A stretch of DNA of 64,000 nucleotides from Ligula intestinalis (Eukaryota > Platyhelminthes > Cestoda > Diphyllobothriidea > Diphyllobothriidae). Positions 9,551 to 21,164 of this stretch are shown piece after piece (the first letter of the stretch is position 1; each line of letters opens with the position of its first letter). Below the pieces are notes generated by a model, which did not search any database, was not told the DNA's origin, and saw nothing but the letters and a program-made list of their open reading frames with translations. Position numbers and translations under genes: made by a program. The stretch spans positions 7,452,442 through 7,516,441 of the forward strand of contig JAYGXS010000009.1 of NCBI GenBank assembly GCA_036362985.1, given 5' to 3'.

Positions 9551-12500
9551 GTGTGTGTGTCGTAGCCCATAGGTGGATCAGGAATCCCCGCCGGAATCCA
9601 AACTGGGAGTAGTTGGGAGACGGAGAAAAGCCGCGACCTCGACCGGCTTGAGCCACAGGTCCGCGGGAGTGAGGTGGGTGCCTGGCCGAGAACTGCAGGC
9701 GAACAGATGACGGCAGTCATGCGGCGAGACGCCGCAGTCGGGACAGCAGTCGGGTATGGATGGGTCGAGCCGGTGCTGGTACTGGCGAAGGAGCATACAG
9801 TAGCCACTGCGTAGCTGCGCCAGAGTACAGCGAGTAACCCTCGGGAGATGTCGTTCCGAGGCCGCGATCGGAGGCGGATAGCCACCCCAAAAGGACCGGG
9901 GGACGGTAACCTCGTTTCACCTCGACAACGACTCTCTGGTGGAGACGCTGGAAGCCTGTCTTGGTGGCAGAGCTATCAACAGGTAGATCCGCGAGAGACG
10001 AGGCAACAGCTTCCTTGTGGAGTGCTCGAATAGACGGCCGGACGTTGCGGCAGGGCTCGGGAGCGGTGCAACGGTGATGATTGGGATGGCCGGGTTGCGA
10101 ACAACTCCACCAGAACTGCTGGCTAAGGAGAGTGTTGTGATTGGCGACCGGTAGAACAGAAGCCTCCGCATGAAGATGATCTATAGGCGACATTTTATAG
10201 CAACCCGTGATCGTGCGGAGGGCAGCGTTTTGGGCTGACTGGAGGCGGCGGAGGCTGGAAGAGCTCATCGTAGGAGACCAGATTGATGCCGCATAAGTGA
10301 GGTGCGGCTTGGCCAGCGCCTTGAAAGCAGTCGACAGAGTCTCTTTCGCACAGCCCCAGGATGTGCCTGCTAGAGCCTTGAGGACCTTGGTGCAGCGGCT
10401 TACTTTGCTTGCGGTCTCCCTGGCATGGTCTGCGAACGTGAAGAGCGGATCAAAACGCACACCAAGGAGTTTGGGCTGGCGGACGAGCGGTAAGGACGCC
10501 CCATTGACGGCGATGACCGGGTGACGATTGAACTCCTTCGGATCAAGCGTAAAGACAGTTACGGACGACTTGGCTGCCGAGATCGTCATTCCGCGCTGGG
10601 TGAGGAAGTTTTCGACAACAGGCATGAACTCCGTGAGAAGCTGTGCAGCCTGATCGATGTCATGGTGCCGGCAGAAGAACGTAATATCGTCCGCATAGGA
10701 TACCACTTGCACAGGTGCCCGGGGGAGTGGGAGCTCTCGCATGTAGATGTTAAAGAGCGTCGGGCTGAGCACAGAGCCTTGAGGGACGCTACAGGACTGC
10801 TTACGGGGCTTGGAGAGAGCGCCCCGGAAGAGGACACGATCGTGACGGCCACGGATGTAAGCCGCCAACCATCGGACCAGGCCAGTCGGGACGTTCAACG
10901 AGACCAAGTCCTGCAGGAGCTGATCGTGGCGGACGCAGTCAAAGGCTCGTGACAGGTCAATTGAGACTGCCAGGGTCCGCGAAGCGGGCTTCTGTTGATT
11001 GAAGCCCTCGAGGATAGCGTCGCTGAGCTCGAAAAGCGCCGTTGTAGTTCCACGACCCGATCGGAAACCATGTTGGTGGCAAGATAGTTCCGCCACAGAC
11101 GTCAGAATTGGGTGGATGAGCCGTTCCAGGATCTTCGCCAATGGACTGAGGAGGGCAATTGGACGATAAGAGGTCGCTAGGCAGGGGTCCTTACCCGCTT
11201 TGACCAGAGGGATGATGATCGACTGGCGCCAGCAATCAGGGATGATTGAAGTTCCCAGTGAAAGGTTGAAGAGGGCGGCAAGGTAGGCAGCCACCTTCGG
11301 GCCGATGTGGCGCACATGGATAGGCGCCAGACCATCTGGTCCTAAGGCTTTCGAAGCTCTCATTTTCTTGACGGCGGTGAGGATGGCATCAGCCGAAAAG
11401 GAAATACCTGGGGGCGGGGCTTTATGGAGGAGGCGAAGAAGGGGGCGTTGGCTTTTGGGACTGGGCGCCGAGCGGGGTGAGAACAGCTTGTTCATCTTCG
11501 CGGCGATCTTACCGTTGTTGGAAATGAACTTACCGTCCCCAAAGCTAATAGACTGGTTTGATGTATCAGCCCGGGGTTTGGTCAGGTTGCGTAAAAGCTT
11601 CCAAGTGGCAGCTGAGTTGCCGCTGAAATTACAATCTGAAACTAGTTCATGCCAGCGTTGGCGTTTGCCATCGTTGATAGTCTTAGTGATTAAGCCATTC
11701 AGTTCGCCAACGCGCGGGTCACTGGCATCACGCGCTCGTATTTCATCTCTCTCTCGTTCCAGGCGGGAGGCTTCGGGCGGATAGTTAGGACGAAGAAAGG
11801 GAATGCGGCCGTTAGGGATGTGGTGACTTGCTGCTGCCAGGAGTAGTCGACGAAGGGCTCGCTCCGCCATGTGGACACAGGTGGGAGGCGGTAAGCCATC
11901 GATCTCGGCTTAGCATTCGGTCGTGAACGCTGCCCAATTGGCTTTCTTGAAATTAATGAAGTGCCGGTTGTGGGCCTTGATACGCTCGGCGGCGGTGGCC
12001 AATTCGAGCACAATGGGGAGGTGGTCGCTACCCAGGCTGATTTCCGTCTTCCACATGGTGGAGGCTACCAGACTGAGACTGGCGAGGGAAACATCGGGCG
12101 AGCTGGAGGCGCCGTTGGTCGGGAGCCGCGTTTGGCTGTTCTCGTTGAGAACGGCAAAGGGGGCGTGTTCTATTTCATCAGCCAGAGCTTCTCCACGGGA
12201 GTCGGCTGCCAAGTTAGAGCACCATAGGTCATGGTGAGCGTTGAAGTCACCTAGCACCAGACTGTCTCCAGAAGATAAGTAGGGAGCGATAGAGGCGGTG
12301 AAACCGGGAGAACAACTGGAAGTTGGAGGAATGTACACGTTCACGACGGTTAGCGGCGCCGGGCCAATGTCAAGGGAAATCGCCAGTACTTCCGTGGGAT
12401 CGGCTCCAAGCAGGGGAAGCTGGTGATGGGCAATGGATTTGTCCACCAGGAAGGCCAAACCTCCGCCTTTGTTGCGGCCGCGGTCGCGACGGACAATCGT

Positions 12501-13080
12501 GTAATCGGCACAGGAAGGGACCTTAGTGGAGTTAGACCACTTTGTCTCTTGGATAGCCGCCACAGCTATGCTGTGCGAGCGCATGAAGGCCAGGAGCTGG
12601 TCAAGCTTCCCAAGGAGGCCGTTGGCGTTGAATTGTAAGATCTTAAGACCAGGTGGTGAGGCAAGGTCGGAGACCAGAAAATTTGGGTTCAGGACTGGAC
12701 AGGCTGGAGGCATGGAGATCGGTGGGGGCACGGGACAGCTGGGACACGCGAAGGCGGGCGACCAATCGGCAGCCGTGGCGAGGCCACTGCAGCGGAGATG
12801 GCACCAGCCATTGCAGGAGCCGCAACGTACAGACCAGTCGCGGCGGCCCAGACGGACTCGGCAGGACGAGCAGTACCAGAGAGGTCCAGGGTTGGCCTCT
12901 ATTCCGGCGGCGAGGAGGAGGAGTCGGAGCAGCGTGGCCGGGAGGGGCTGTTCCGTCATCAAAAACACGGATTGGGCGGAGGGGAGAGTTGATCCAACGT
13001 AGGGAGATGGGTGTAGCAGACCTTGGCCGCCGGGAGGGCGGGTGGGAACGCGGTTCGTAGACGCGTCTGCTGTGGTTCCC
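9551..13080 (-). mobile_element. Near full-length APE-type LINE with 2A-like leader and PHD finger, nested in PLE-4
   Basis: The 12-base string AATGGCCCTGGT at 9539-9550 recurs as AATGGTCCTGGT at 13081-13092, a target-site duplication with one change. The element runs on the minus strand from GGGAACCACAGCAGACGCG at 13080 to a short CA tail at 9551-9560. Reading outward, the PLE frame resumes across one copy of the duplication. The element has a leader, PHD finger, endonuclease, RT and terminal CCHC knuckle. I count one in-frame stop and one frameshift. The 5' end coincides with the start of the tandem leader copies at 15049 and 15305, so it is probably full length. Confidence 0.85.
9578..11870 (-). 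pseudogene. LINE reverse transcriptase and C-terminal zinc knuckle
   Basis: The open frame 11870-9717 contains the RT fingers and palm: YRPIALLSPLAKILERLI, QHGFRSGRGTTTALFELSD, SIDLSRAFDCVRHDQLL, VPQGSVLSPTLFNIYM and the catalytic SYADDITFF, then a thumb region and LRRLQSAQNAALRTITG. Near 9880-9890 the homologous reading switches to the frame that gives TRCTLAQLRSGYCMLLRQYQ and a CCPDCGVSPHDCRHLFAC knuckle, ending at 9578. The fragment at 48.7-49.1 kb shows the same TLAQLRSGYC block in a frame different from its upstream part. Apart from the TAA at 11910 and this shift the protein is intact, so the insertion is fairly young. Confidence 0.87.
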
Positions 13081-13082
13081 AA
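11910..13082 (-). pseudogene. LINE N-terminal part: 2A-like leader, PHD-type finger, APE endonuclease
   Basis: The frame has 390 codons. The ATG at 12959 (residue 42, MTEQPLPATLLRLLLLAAG) is the likelier start, because copies at 15.2 and 15.4 kb begin there too. Residues 50-67 form a hydrophobic run ending GIEANPGP, a 2A-like motif. Residues 71-116 carry C71-C74, C87-C90, H95-C98, C113-C116, a PHD-type C4HC3 layout. The endonuclease follows, with LQFNANGLLGK, AIQETKW, GDFNAHHDLW and SDHLPI. It nicks target DNA for target-primed reverse transcription. A TAA at 11910-11912 ends the frame, but the next 14 codons lead in the same frame to the RT frame below, so this is one polyprotein with a nonsense mutation. 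Confidence 0.85.
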
Positions 13083-13680
13083 TGGTCCTGGTCAGCTTCT
13101 ATGGTATACCTAAAGTGCACAAAGAGGGCGCACCCCTCCGGCCAATCGTATCTCTCCAACCTACGGTCTGGCAAAGTGGCTGTTCCAACGGCTCGAATAC
13201 TTGACCACTGATTCAGACACGACATTCAGGTCGTCAACACAATTCTTGAAGAAACTTAAAGGGGTAAGCCTCGTGCCCAACGATGTCATGGTATCTCTTG
13301 ATTTCACGTCCATTTTTACTTCTATTCCACAGGACCTGGCAGTCGAGACTATCCAACTACTCCTACGAGAGAAATACGATGAAACGGAGAGTCGCCTCGG
13401 GCACGCGCGAATCCTACAGCTCCTAAAGTACTGTACCAAGACGTACTTAAACTTCAACGGAGCTATATACGAGCAGGTCAAGGGCACGCCCATGGGTTCG
13501 CCCATTTCCGAACTCATGGCAGATGCAGTCCTGCAACGGCTGGAGACGCTGGTTTTCCGACACCATAAACCAAAATTCGGGGCTCGGTATGTGGACGACA
13601 CCTTCGTCATAATTGAGCAGGTACAGTTCTTTCGAAGAGTCGACAATAGAATATACCCACATACTTCAGTCGTGAGTTTC
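13081..13680 (+). pseudogene. PLE-4 reverse transcriptase core, downstream of the nested LINE
   Basis: The plus strand reads FYGIPKVHKEGAPLRPIVSL (13094-13155), then FLKKLKGVSLVPNDVMVSLD with FTSIFTSIPQD, QVKGTPMGSPISELMADAV and ARYVDDTFVI (13590-13615). GTPMGSPIS and YVDD are the PLE forms of the RT motifs. The frame 13201-13752 is open over most of this; the YVDD aspartates are intact. After about 13625 the reading no longer resembles PLE, so the element is truncated or rearranged there and its GIY-YIG part is missing. Confidence 0.85.
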
Positions 13681-14450
13681 CATTCAAGCCAAAGCTATAC
13701 ATGCACAGAGCCTGCGCCCCCATCTTGCTCGCGACAGTTGCACATGGAATAAACACATATGGATTTTTCGAAAACTAAATCGCCTGACGGCATTGTTCGG
13801 GATGCCGCCAAGCTGCATTGGGCATCTCACACACCGATACGTTCTCGTTGACTGTTTTGAAGGCTTATATTCACACGATGAGTTATGCCACAGAAAAGTA
13901 CATTTCCCACAGCACATGCCATGAAGGTGCGCCTGACAGCGTTACGCATGAGGTGTGGCAACAGAGCCCTCGTCAAATCTGATTGGTCCGTGTCCGCGAA
14001 AAGTTACTATGCCTTTCTAGGACTGTCTATTGAAGCAGATTGGACAGAATAGTAGCCAACTCGAAGGAGATGCTGCAAATGCATGCAGCTTCTCCGTGAT
14101 TGCGGGTTTTGAATAAATTTACTCGTGCTTCTTTGCCCCGTATTAGTGTTCTGGATGACAGCTCGTGTGAATTATGAGTACCAGACGGGGTGATAACAGA
14201 AATTAGACTGTGCGTGGCGGACGTAGACAAAAATAGAGCCGTGCCAGCCACTGCAGTACCCATGACTCTTTGTGTCCATTGCAAACTGGCGGGTGTATGA
14301 CGGTATGATGCAAGTCTGGTTCATAATTAAACGAATTTGCAAAAAAAGCATTTAAGTGCTCACTTTATTTACCAGCAGGTCGAAACCTGCGTCCACCCAG
14401 CAATTTTCCCGGTGAGGAGGGAGAGGGGGAGATGAGAGGGTTCAGCGTAA
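13681..14450. other. Unassigned sequence between PLE-4 and the LINE leader repeats
   Basis: A plus-strand stretch at about 13780-13920 can be read as LTALFGMPPSCIGHLTHRYV and onward, but I do not recognise it. The rest shows no repeat, exon or RNA gene. Confidence 0.35.
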
Positions 14451-15048
14451 TTGGCTTAAAAACTTACAAAACAGCGATTGGTACGTATGCGGTGCAGTGC
14501 GTGTTTTGTTGTTCGGACGGCTACGATGCCTGCTCCCCCTCCACTTCGTTCTTCAATGTTTGCGGCCCCCAACGTCATGCGCCCTTGCACACGGCTGTTC
14601 CACCTCCTTGACAGCTCGTTCCACCTCGTTTGACACTGTCGACTTCTCAAGTTGTTCGTCGTCTGAGGGAGAGTTGTGGCCGACGCCCAGAATTGCTTTG
14701 TCCGGCCTCCTTGTTCAAGGCCAGCTGCCTCGAGGTAATTCACTACCTCAATCAGCGCCTTCAGACGCGCTGACCTGCAGACACTTGACTGACTTCCACT
14801 CGCACACACACTTGCGTGCAGGTTGTCGCGGCTGCCCAAGCGCCACTCGAACAGGTCCCCTTCCCCCATCCCCGACCGACAGCCAATAGACACGACATCC
14901 CCTCGGGCATTTGCAACACAGCAATAACAAAGCACTTGAATCTGGCTCTGAAATCCTACTTTAGCAGCTGCCACTACTGACTCGTGCTTTCTCAGGTCTG
15001 GCTGGACGTAGTCAACATTAGCCCTGGCTTCGCTAGTGGCAACTACCG
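14451..15048. other. Stretch with only antisense open frames
   Basis: Minus frame 15274-14456 is long (272 codons), but its first part is antisense to the LINE leader repeats and the remainder has no recognisable domain. I regard it as a chance frame in GC-rich sequence. Nothing else is visible. Confidence 0.35.
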
Positions 15049-15545
15049 CCTGGGAACCACAACAGACGTGTCTTCGACCGCGTTCCCACCCGCCCCCAGG
15101 GCGGCCAAGGTCTGCTAAACCTAACCTCCCTATGGTGGATCCATCTCTTCTCCTCTCAATCTGTTTTTTTTTATGACAGAGCAGCCCCTCCTGACTATAC
15201 TGCTCCGGCTCCTCCTTTTCCTCCTCCTCGCCACCGGGATTGAGGCCCACTTGGCGGGGTTCCGGATCCAACAAGGGCTACTTGCCTGCCTACCGCCTGG
15301 GACAGCGGGAACCACAGCAGACGCGTCTTCGTCGCGTTCCCACCCGTCCTACAGTACCAAAGGTCTGCTAAACCTCTATATCCCCTCCTCTCCATGTGTG
15401 TTTTTGATGACGGAGCAGCCCCTCCCGACCATGCTGCCCCGACTCCTCCTCCTCCTCTTCCTCCTGGCCACCAGGATTAAGGCCCACCCGGCGGGGCTCC
15501 TGGTCCAACAAGGGCTAATGGCCAGCCAACCGCCCGGGACATCAA
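15049..15545 (+). repeat. Two tandem copies of the 5' leader of the 2A/PHD LINE
   Basis: Copies begin GGGAACCACA at about 15053 and 15308, about 255 bases apart, in the same orientation. Each contains the start ATGACRGAGCAGCCCCTCC (15173 and about 15407) and encodes MTEQPL, a leucine-rich hydrophobic run, then GIEAHLAG or RIKAHPAG. These correspond to the leader of the LINE at 13080-9551, where the same place reads GIEANPGP. Both copies end before the PHD finger. They look like truncated or tandemly amplified 5' ends. Confidence 0.75.
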
Positions 15546-16371
15546 TTGGGAGTTCTGTATACAGTTAATCACTACTTCTTGTAACTTCTGCCTTCTACCT
15601 GGGGATTTGACCTGATGATTGTAGTGATCTGAGTACAACCACTACTTAGACCGCTACATGCTCAGTGGCTCCCTGGTAATGTGGCAGTTAGGGCGCTCTA
15701 ATGCGGAGGCCTACCTAGCGAAGTGTGCCGTTGGTACGCGTGTTGATTGTTGGTCGCGCCAGCCACCTGCGCCCTCGCCCATCTCCAATCTTCTTAACAG
15801 CGGGTCCCGGTGTGGGAATGGAGTAGATTCTCCGAAAACCTACTTTTACTGCAATCCCGCGTCGCTTCAACTGAGACTCGTGGTGGACAACGTCGAGAGC
15901 GACGGTCGAACTGTCACATCCTGTGTCACATCCACCGCTCGCCTTGCCTCTGTCATGACACTAGACAGATGTGGACGATGGGAGATGCGGCGCAAATCTG
16001 TTATCACGCGCAAGTCAATACATTTGCTTTCAGTCTACTGGATTCGGCGGTCAAACTGTTTGATTAAAAAAGGACAGTTCCACCCGAAGAGACACGGGCG
16101 CGTACTGCTCAAATACTGTCAATCAGTGGAATGAAAACGTCAAAACGTTCGAAGGGCAGATGCACGGCACCACCTATCCTGTGGCAAGAAAGTGGGCACT
16201 GTAGCTACGTTAAGGCACGAACGGTAAGTAGCACAATAGAGCAGAGAGGAGTAACACAGCAAACACGAAACATGCTTAATACTACGAAATAAGTAGGCAG
16301 ATATGCAATGAAAAAAAGGTTGTGACGTTACCAATAACATAATGCTGCCGAGAGGAGAGCAGGAGACTTAC
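15546..16371. other. Unassigned sequence downstream of the last visible Dicer exon
   Basis: Relative to Dicer this is the intron after the exon ending at 16372, or sequence beyond. An acceptor-like TTTCTTGCCACAG lies on the minus strand just above 16180, but the sequence after it has no long open phase that matches Dicer. The plus frame 15658-16134 is not recognised. No PAZ or RNase III motif is seen. Confidence 0.4.
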
Positions 16372-16575
16372 AGAAATGATCTCCTGTAGCGGACATGGTG
16401 GTGGCAGCAGCAACTGAACTTGATAGCCACCCAGTGCCATTTTCTTGTGGGAGTAGAGGATCTTCAGGGTATAGGAAGCATCAGTTTTTAGAGTAGCAAC
16501 ATATCTAGAGGGAAGGGAAACGCGGAGAGGCTTAGGAGTCACCGAAAAGTGCTGAGGCTGCGGTGACAGCTGTTG
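16372..16575 (-). CDS. Dicer: Dicer exon 10: dimerisation (DUF283) domain
   Basis: About 204 bases; acceptor ACTTTTTGGTAG (or the CAACAG six bases later), donor TTTCT|GTAAGT. It encodes [29 protein letters not shown] and [15 protein letters not shown], matching the TLYLPINSPL core of Dicer_dimer. The preceding exon carries two bases, while this one starts in phase 0, so a small exon must lie between; [13 protein letters not shown] at about 16757-16715 is a possible piece but its splice sites do not fit. Confidence 0.75.
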
Positions 16576-19500
16576 CTACCAAAAAGTAAAATCGTCCAAC
16601 CACGGGCCGCAACAAATGAACAACTCGCCATCGGAAATCAGACAGAATAGCGTGATTTCAAAGAGCCTGGCTTGATTATCAGCTAGACTGTGTGTTGGTG
16701 CCCTTAGGTACTTAACGTCGACGTCGATGGATGTTAAAAGGCGCTGCCAATACTAACAAAGACTTCTGGGGGCATTAAAGACAGGAAGAGCACAGCCAAG
16801 TACCCCATTAAATGGAGTGACACCCATCGCCAAAGTAAGGCACCAAAAATGCTTACTGTTACGAAATAAGTAGAGAGTTATGAAAAGAATAATATATTGG
16901 CACAGGGAACTACCTCATTAGAACTGAGCCCGCACTGCTGGGGGTGATTCGAGGCCCGTCATCACCGAATGGTTTGTAGGATTGCTTATCGAGGTTGAAG
17001 ACAGAATCCGAAACCTCCTCCTCTTCCACGCTATCCACACAGCGATCCCTCAGAGCCACCGTGAGTTCCTTTAAAAAAGAGACAGGTAAGAGGGATATGC
17101 TGACTTCAAGCTAACTACCAGATGCCATCCAGCGAACAGTGAAAACAAATTGAATCGAAAAAAAAACAGTTCAGAAGTTCGGTAGGCATATCATCAGATG
17201 AGTTGTCTACCGACAGATGCGAACAATCAAGTCGTAAAAAGCAGTTCAAAGGAGAATATTCGATCGCTGGATCCCCGTTTGAGCCCATCATCAAAAAGAT
17301 TATCAAGAAAAAAACCTTTTAAGGCTACAATATGTGGCAGCAGCAGCTGGCAGTCCGTGTAAACACTCCCACAAGGCAGTCAAGAAGGTCAAAACGCCAT
17401 TTTATACAGAAGGGTAGGGCGCACGTATATGATTCCACAATTCGCACACGTGATTTTCGATTTTAAAAGAATACTTGAGAGATGATGAATTTCCGTAGTT
17501 AGGACGGACGGCAGGTAGCATTGTAATCCTTGGTCCGAATAAGTGCTTATGAGCCATCACTCGAAGCCTGATTATAGACCCTATGTATACGCGTATTTGC
17601 CGGGAGTATAATAGCTTGAATAACACAAAAAAACCGTTCTGCACGTATCAATTAGCCTGTCTGTCGACACCAGCATTGCTATAGTGGAAATTGAGAAGGA
17701 AAAGAGGTTGTAATTTAGTTTAAGCACCCACCATGTCGGAACGTAGAGGAGGGGGAGGGGAGCGGGTGGATAAGGCGTGTGCACAAGATGACTGCTCACG
17801 ACGGATGCTGAAGGATGCGTCCGATCATGGCTACACCGATCAGCCGACTGACAGGATAACCAAACTACACGCACTACATCTCAGTATTTAATAGGCGGGG
17901 GTTCTGGGCAGATAATAACAACTTATTTGGACCATTTGCGAACAAATAGGCGGACTCGATCGGAATGGAATCTACACCGGCAAGGTGAGGGTTTTAGTAT
18001 AGCCCACGCTCTAGTCAAGTGAGCTATGAGAACCGAACAGGAGTTTAATCGCATTTGTGTTGATTGTACTAAAGTGTTGCCTTTCCTATCGTTGGTTCGA
18101 GTCTCACCGATTCTTTTCATCAGTGGGTCCAATCAATAAGGGTACGCATTAGCAGCGTCGTCAGTCGAGACAGTGTGTATTGGCGAGAGCCATTAATGAA
18201 ACGAGAAGCAGAATGGCCTATCAACCGACAGCGATGCTGCGGAAAAATAAAAAAATACATCACCCACCCTTTCGAGCCGCCGAAACGACTGGACGGTTGA
18301 TTGACACTTGTGTTCGTCCTCCGCCATAAGAACGTAGTAAGAGTGAGCAGCACGAGCTCGTCCCTAAATAAATAAAAATAATAAAAGAATGTTTTCAGAC
18401 AAAAAGTACAATAACAGTCGTAATCCAGGGGCTGTGTACATTGAGAAAGGCAGCACGGATCGGGATGTGCGTGTGGTATTTAAACTTGAAGAAATACGTG
18501 TTTTCAGCAATTCATCAAGCCAGCACATTTTCAAAATTTAAATAATTAAACTACTTTAGAGTAGATAGTAACAAATTTATCTTGACAAAAGATTTCTCTG
18601 GGAAATGTGAACAACGTTATCCGTAGGTATGAGGGTTGGCTTCGTGTGACAGTGCATCCCTGATCGGTCGAACGGTGTTTCACGTACAGTGGGGCCGTTG
18701 TACGAGGCAGGTTTTTGAATTTGAGCTGCCACACTTATTTGCTTTCCATTCACGTGAGAATTTCACTATTATTTACTACACTGCCTATTTCGCATTTCGT
18801 ATCCAGATCTCTGATCTCTACTTTGGTTTTCTAAACTATGATCACGACGTCATCTGTACAGTACGCTAGCACCTTTTTGAATAAATTTAATTTTCACCGA
18901 TGGCAGTCCATAACGCCAGCTGCTACACTATCCATCCATCTATGGTTTAGGTGATTTTTTCACGTTCACTTTAGCATACTCTCCCCAACGAAAGTCTATA
19001 CAGCGGAAAGACACCGCTGCGGTTGGCCGAATGCCCTTAAACGACGATCAAAAAATAAACTGTCTACGCCAGGATTTCTGTCGACAAACTGTCGTTGTTC
19101 AATCTTCAAAAAAAACACAAGATATTGAGTTACGTTTGTTGAAAAAAAACACAGTAGGACCGGAGTTATCTGTCTTCCGGAGACTGGGTCGAATAGCGAC
19201 ATTGAATCACAAAGTATTGCACCCACGTGTTTTTACTGCTTTCGTACGGACCGAAAAGGCTTATGGAGCAGTTGAATTGGTGGAGTGGCAGTTTTTGTAA
19301 ACCAACAATTGTGCCCATATTTACTTACTCAGATGAGTTAATTGACGCTAGTACTGTCATCTGGAACTTCAAACTGTTAAGACATTTCAGAGGCCTTATT
19401 TATGCGAGTATTTACAGTCCACCCTCGATAAGCTAAGGTGTTTAAGTCCGCTTTTTTCATTTTCTTTCCATTAAACTCGCCGTACTGTTTTGCGAACATC

Positions 19501-21124
19501 TTATTTCATGTAGTGATTTGAACAGTGTGAAACTATATCCCCTCACACTGCTACATTTTTACGTTATTATTTCTTTGAACACTCGCACTGCGTCCCTCTT
19601 GATCCTATTCCAAGTAACTACCCCAAGACCTTTGTTTTAAAACAAAAAACAGAGTTCCGTTGTCAGGCTCTGACCATTTTGTGTTAATAGGCCCCTCAAC
19701 TATCTACTCCAGCTCTAAGCGTGCACTGCTAGCAAAACCCAAGAGGAAAATTAAGGTGCACGGCACTTTCCCATAAAATATTCCCTTGTGTCAGACTTTC
19801 CTTCTTTGAACATTCGAGCGTAGAATCACACCCTACATACCCAACAACTTTTTTGAAATGAAAATGTCACTATCCACTGTCGATTTGATACCGTTACGGT
19901 CAGACGTAACAACATTTCTTTTGCCTATCTAAAATTGTTAGGATCCAAAAGGGAACTCCTTTACAAACTAAATAAAACAGGATGCTAGCGTCCTTATGGA
20001 GAGGGATATTTGCAAGCTGAAAGACCTGCTGGTTATTCAGCTTTTCATTTCTTATCCACGTCTTCATTTCCCCACTCCGCGGCTAAACTCGCGAGGCATC
20101 TTAAGTGTTTCAGTGGCCGAAGCAACACACCGGCACATGTTGATGCTGATTTAGACGGTCTAAATGCCAATTTTACCATCGCTCTCACTGACTCCTATCC
20201 TCAGTCAAACCACATGCCTCTATTACCAAGTTTATTTTTCTCATGAGTCTGTGGCAATAGCAATGAAACACCTTAAAACGGTTCGATTTTTAGTAGCTGC
20301 CGGGTCAGACGGTGTCTCATCGTCTCCCCTAGAGTCTTGCTGTTTTCAACTAGCCCCCTGCCTTGATGCATCTTATCAACTTGACCTTCATGAGTTCCAA
20401 GATTCCGGATGGTTGGCGTTCAGTAGAAGTCGCTTCCATCCCCACAAAACTTCTAATTCTAGTCTCAAATCATTTTTTCCAATTGTGTGCTCTTCTGCAC
20501 TACTGAGACATGCGGAAGGAGTTGTTGAAGGCTTAATCACGCCACTCTCCTACATTTTTTGCTGCACTGAAATTTGCATATAAGGTCAGGTGTAGTGCCC
20601 AAGATACTGTTGCTCTCGTCGTAAATTCTGTGCGAAAAGATTTAGATAAGGGTTGCACTCTATTTTCACTGCTCCTCAACCAGGCCATCTCCTCCTCCTT
20701 AATAAAACGTCTGCATGCGGTTTTCCCGGCTGGTTTTGTAGACTGAAGCTGTAGTTACTTTTGATACTGAGCGTAACACACAGACACACGGGGGATAAAA
20801 ACCGCCAGAAAGACAATAGCGTCAAATGAGTAAAGCTGACCTGTGACTGGATGAACGATCTGAAGTTGGTAACTGGATCAACTTTGATGACCACATTGCA
20901 GGCGCGGACGTCTAGACCCTCCTCGATGACATTGGTAGCCACCAGGACGTTGAATGCATCCTTGCGAAAGCCATCAAGTACACTCAACTGTTCCCCTGTG
21001 GACATGGATGCCTTGAAAGACACAAAATACGTTTAGACGAGTAAGGATAAGCGAAGAAGGAAGAGTTGCCAATGGAATACGCGGAGAAACTTGAAATGAA
21101 TCTGGAGAGCTTTCTTTGGACACC

Positions 21125-21164
<40 letters not shown>

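Noticed and set aside
10297..13060. Plus-strand frames of 140-160 codons over the nested LINE
   Set aside because: Antisense shadows of the LINE protein.
14456..15274. 272-codon minus-strand open frame
   Set aside because: Its first part is antisense to the LINE leader repeats and the rest has no domain; GC-rich chance frame.
16140..16340. Possible next Dicer exon after TTTCTTGCCACAG
   Set aside because: None of the phases gives a Dicer-like sequence, and all stop quickly.
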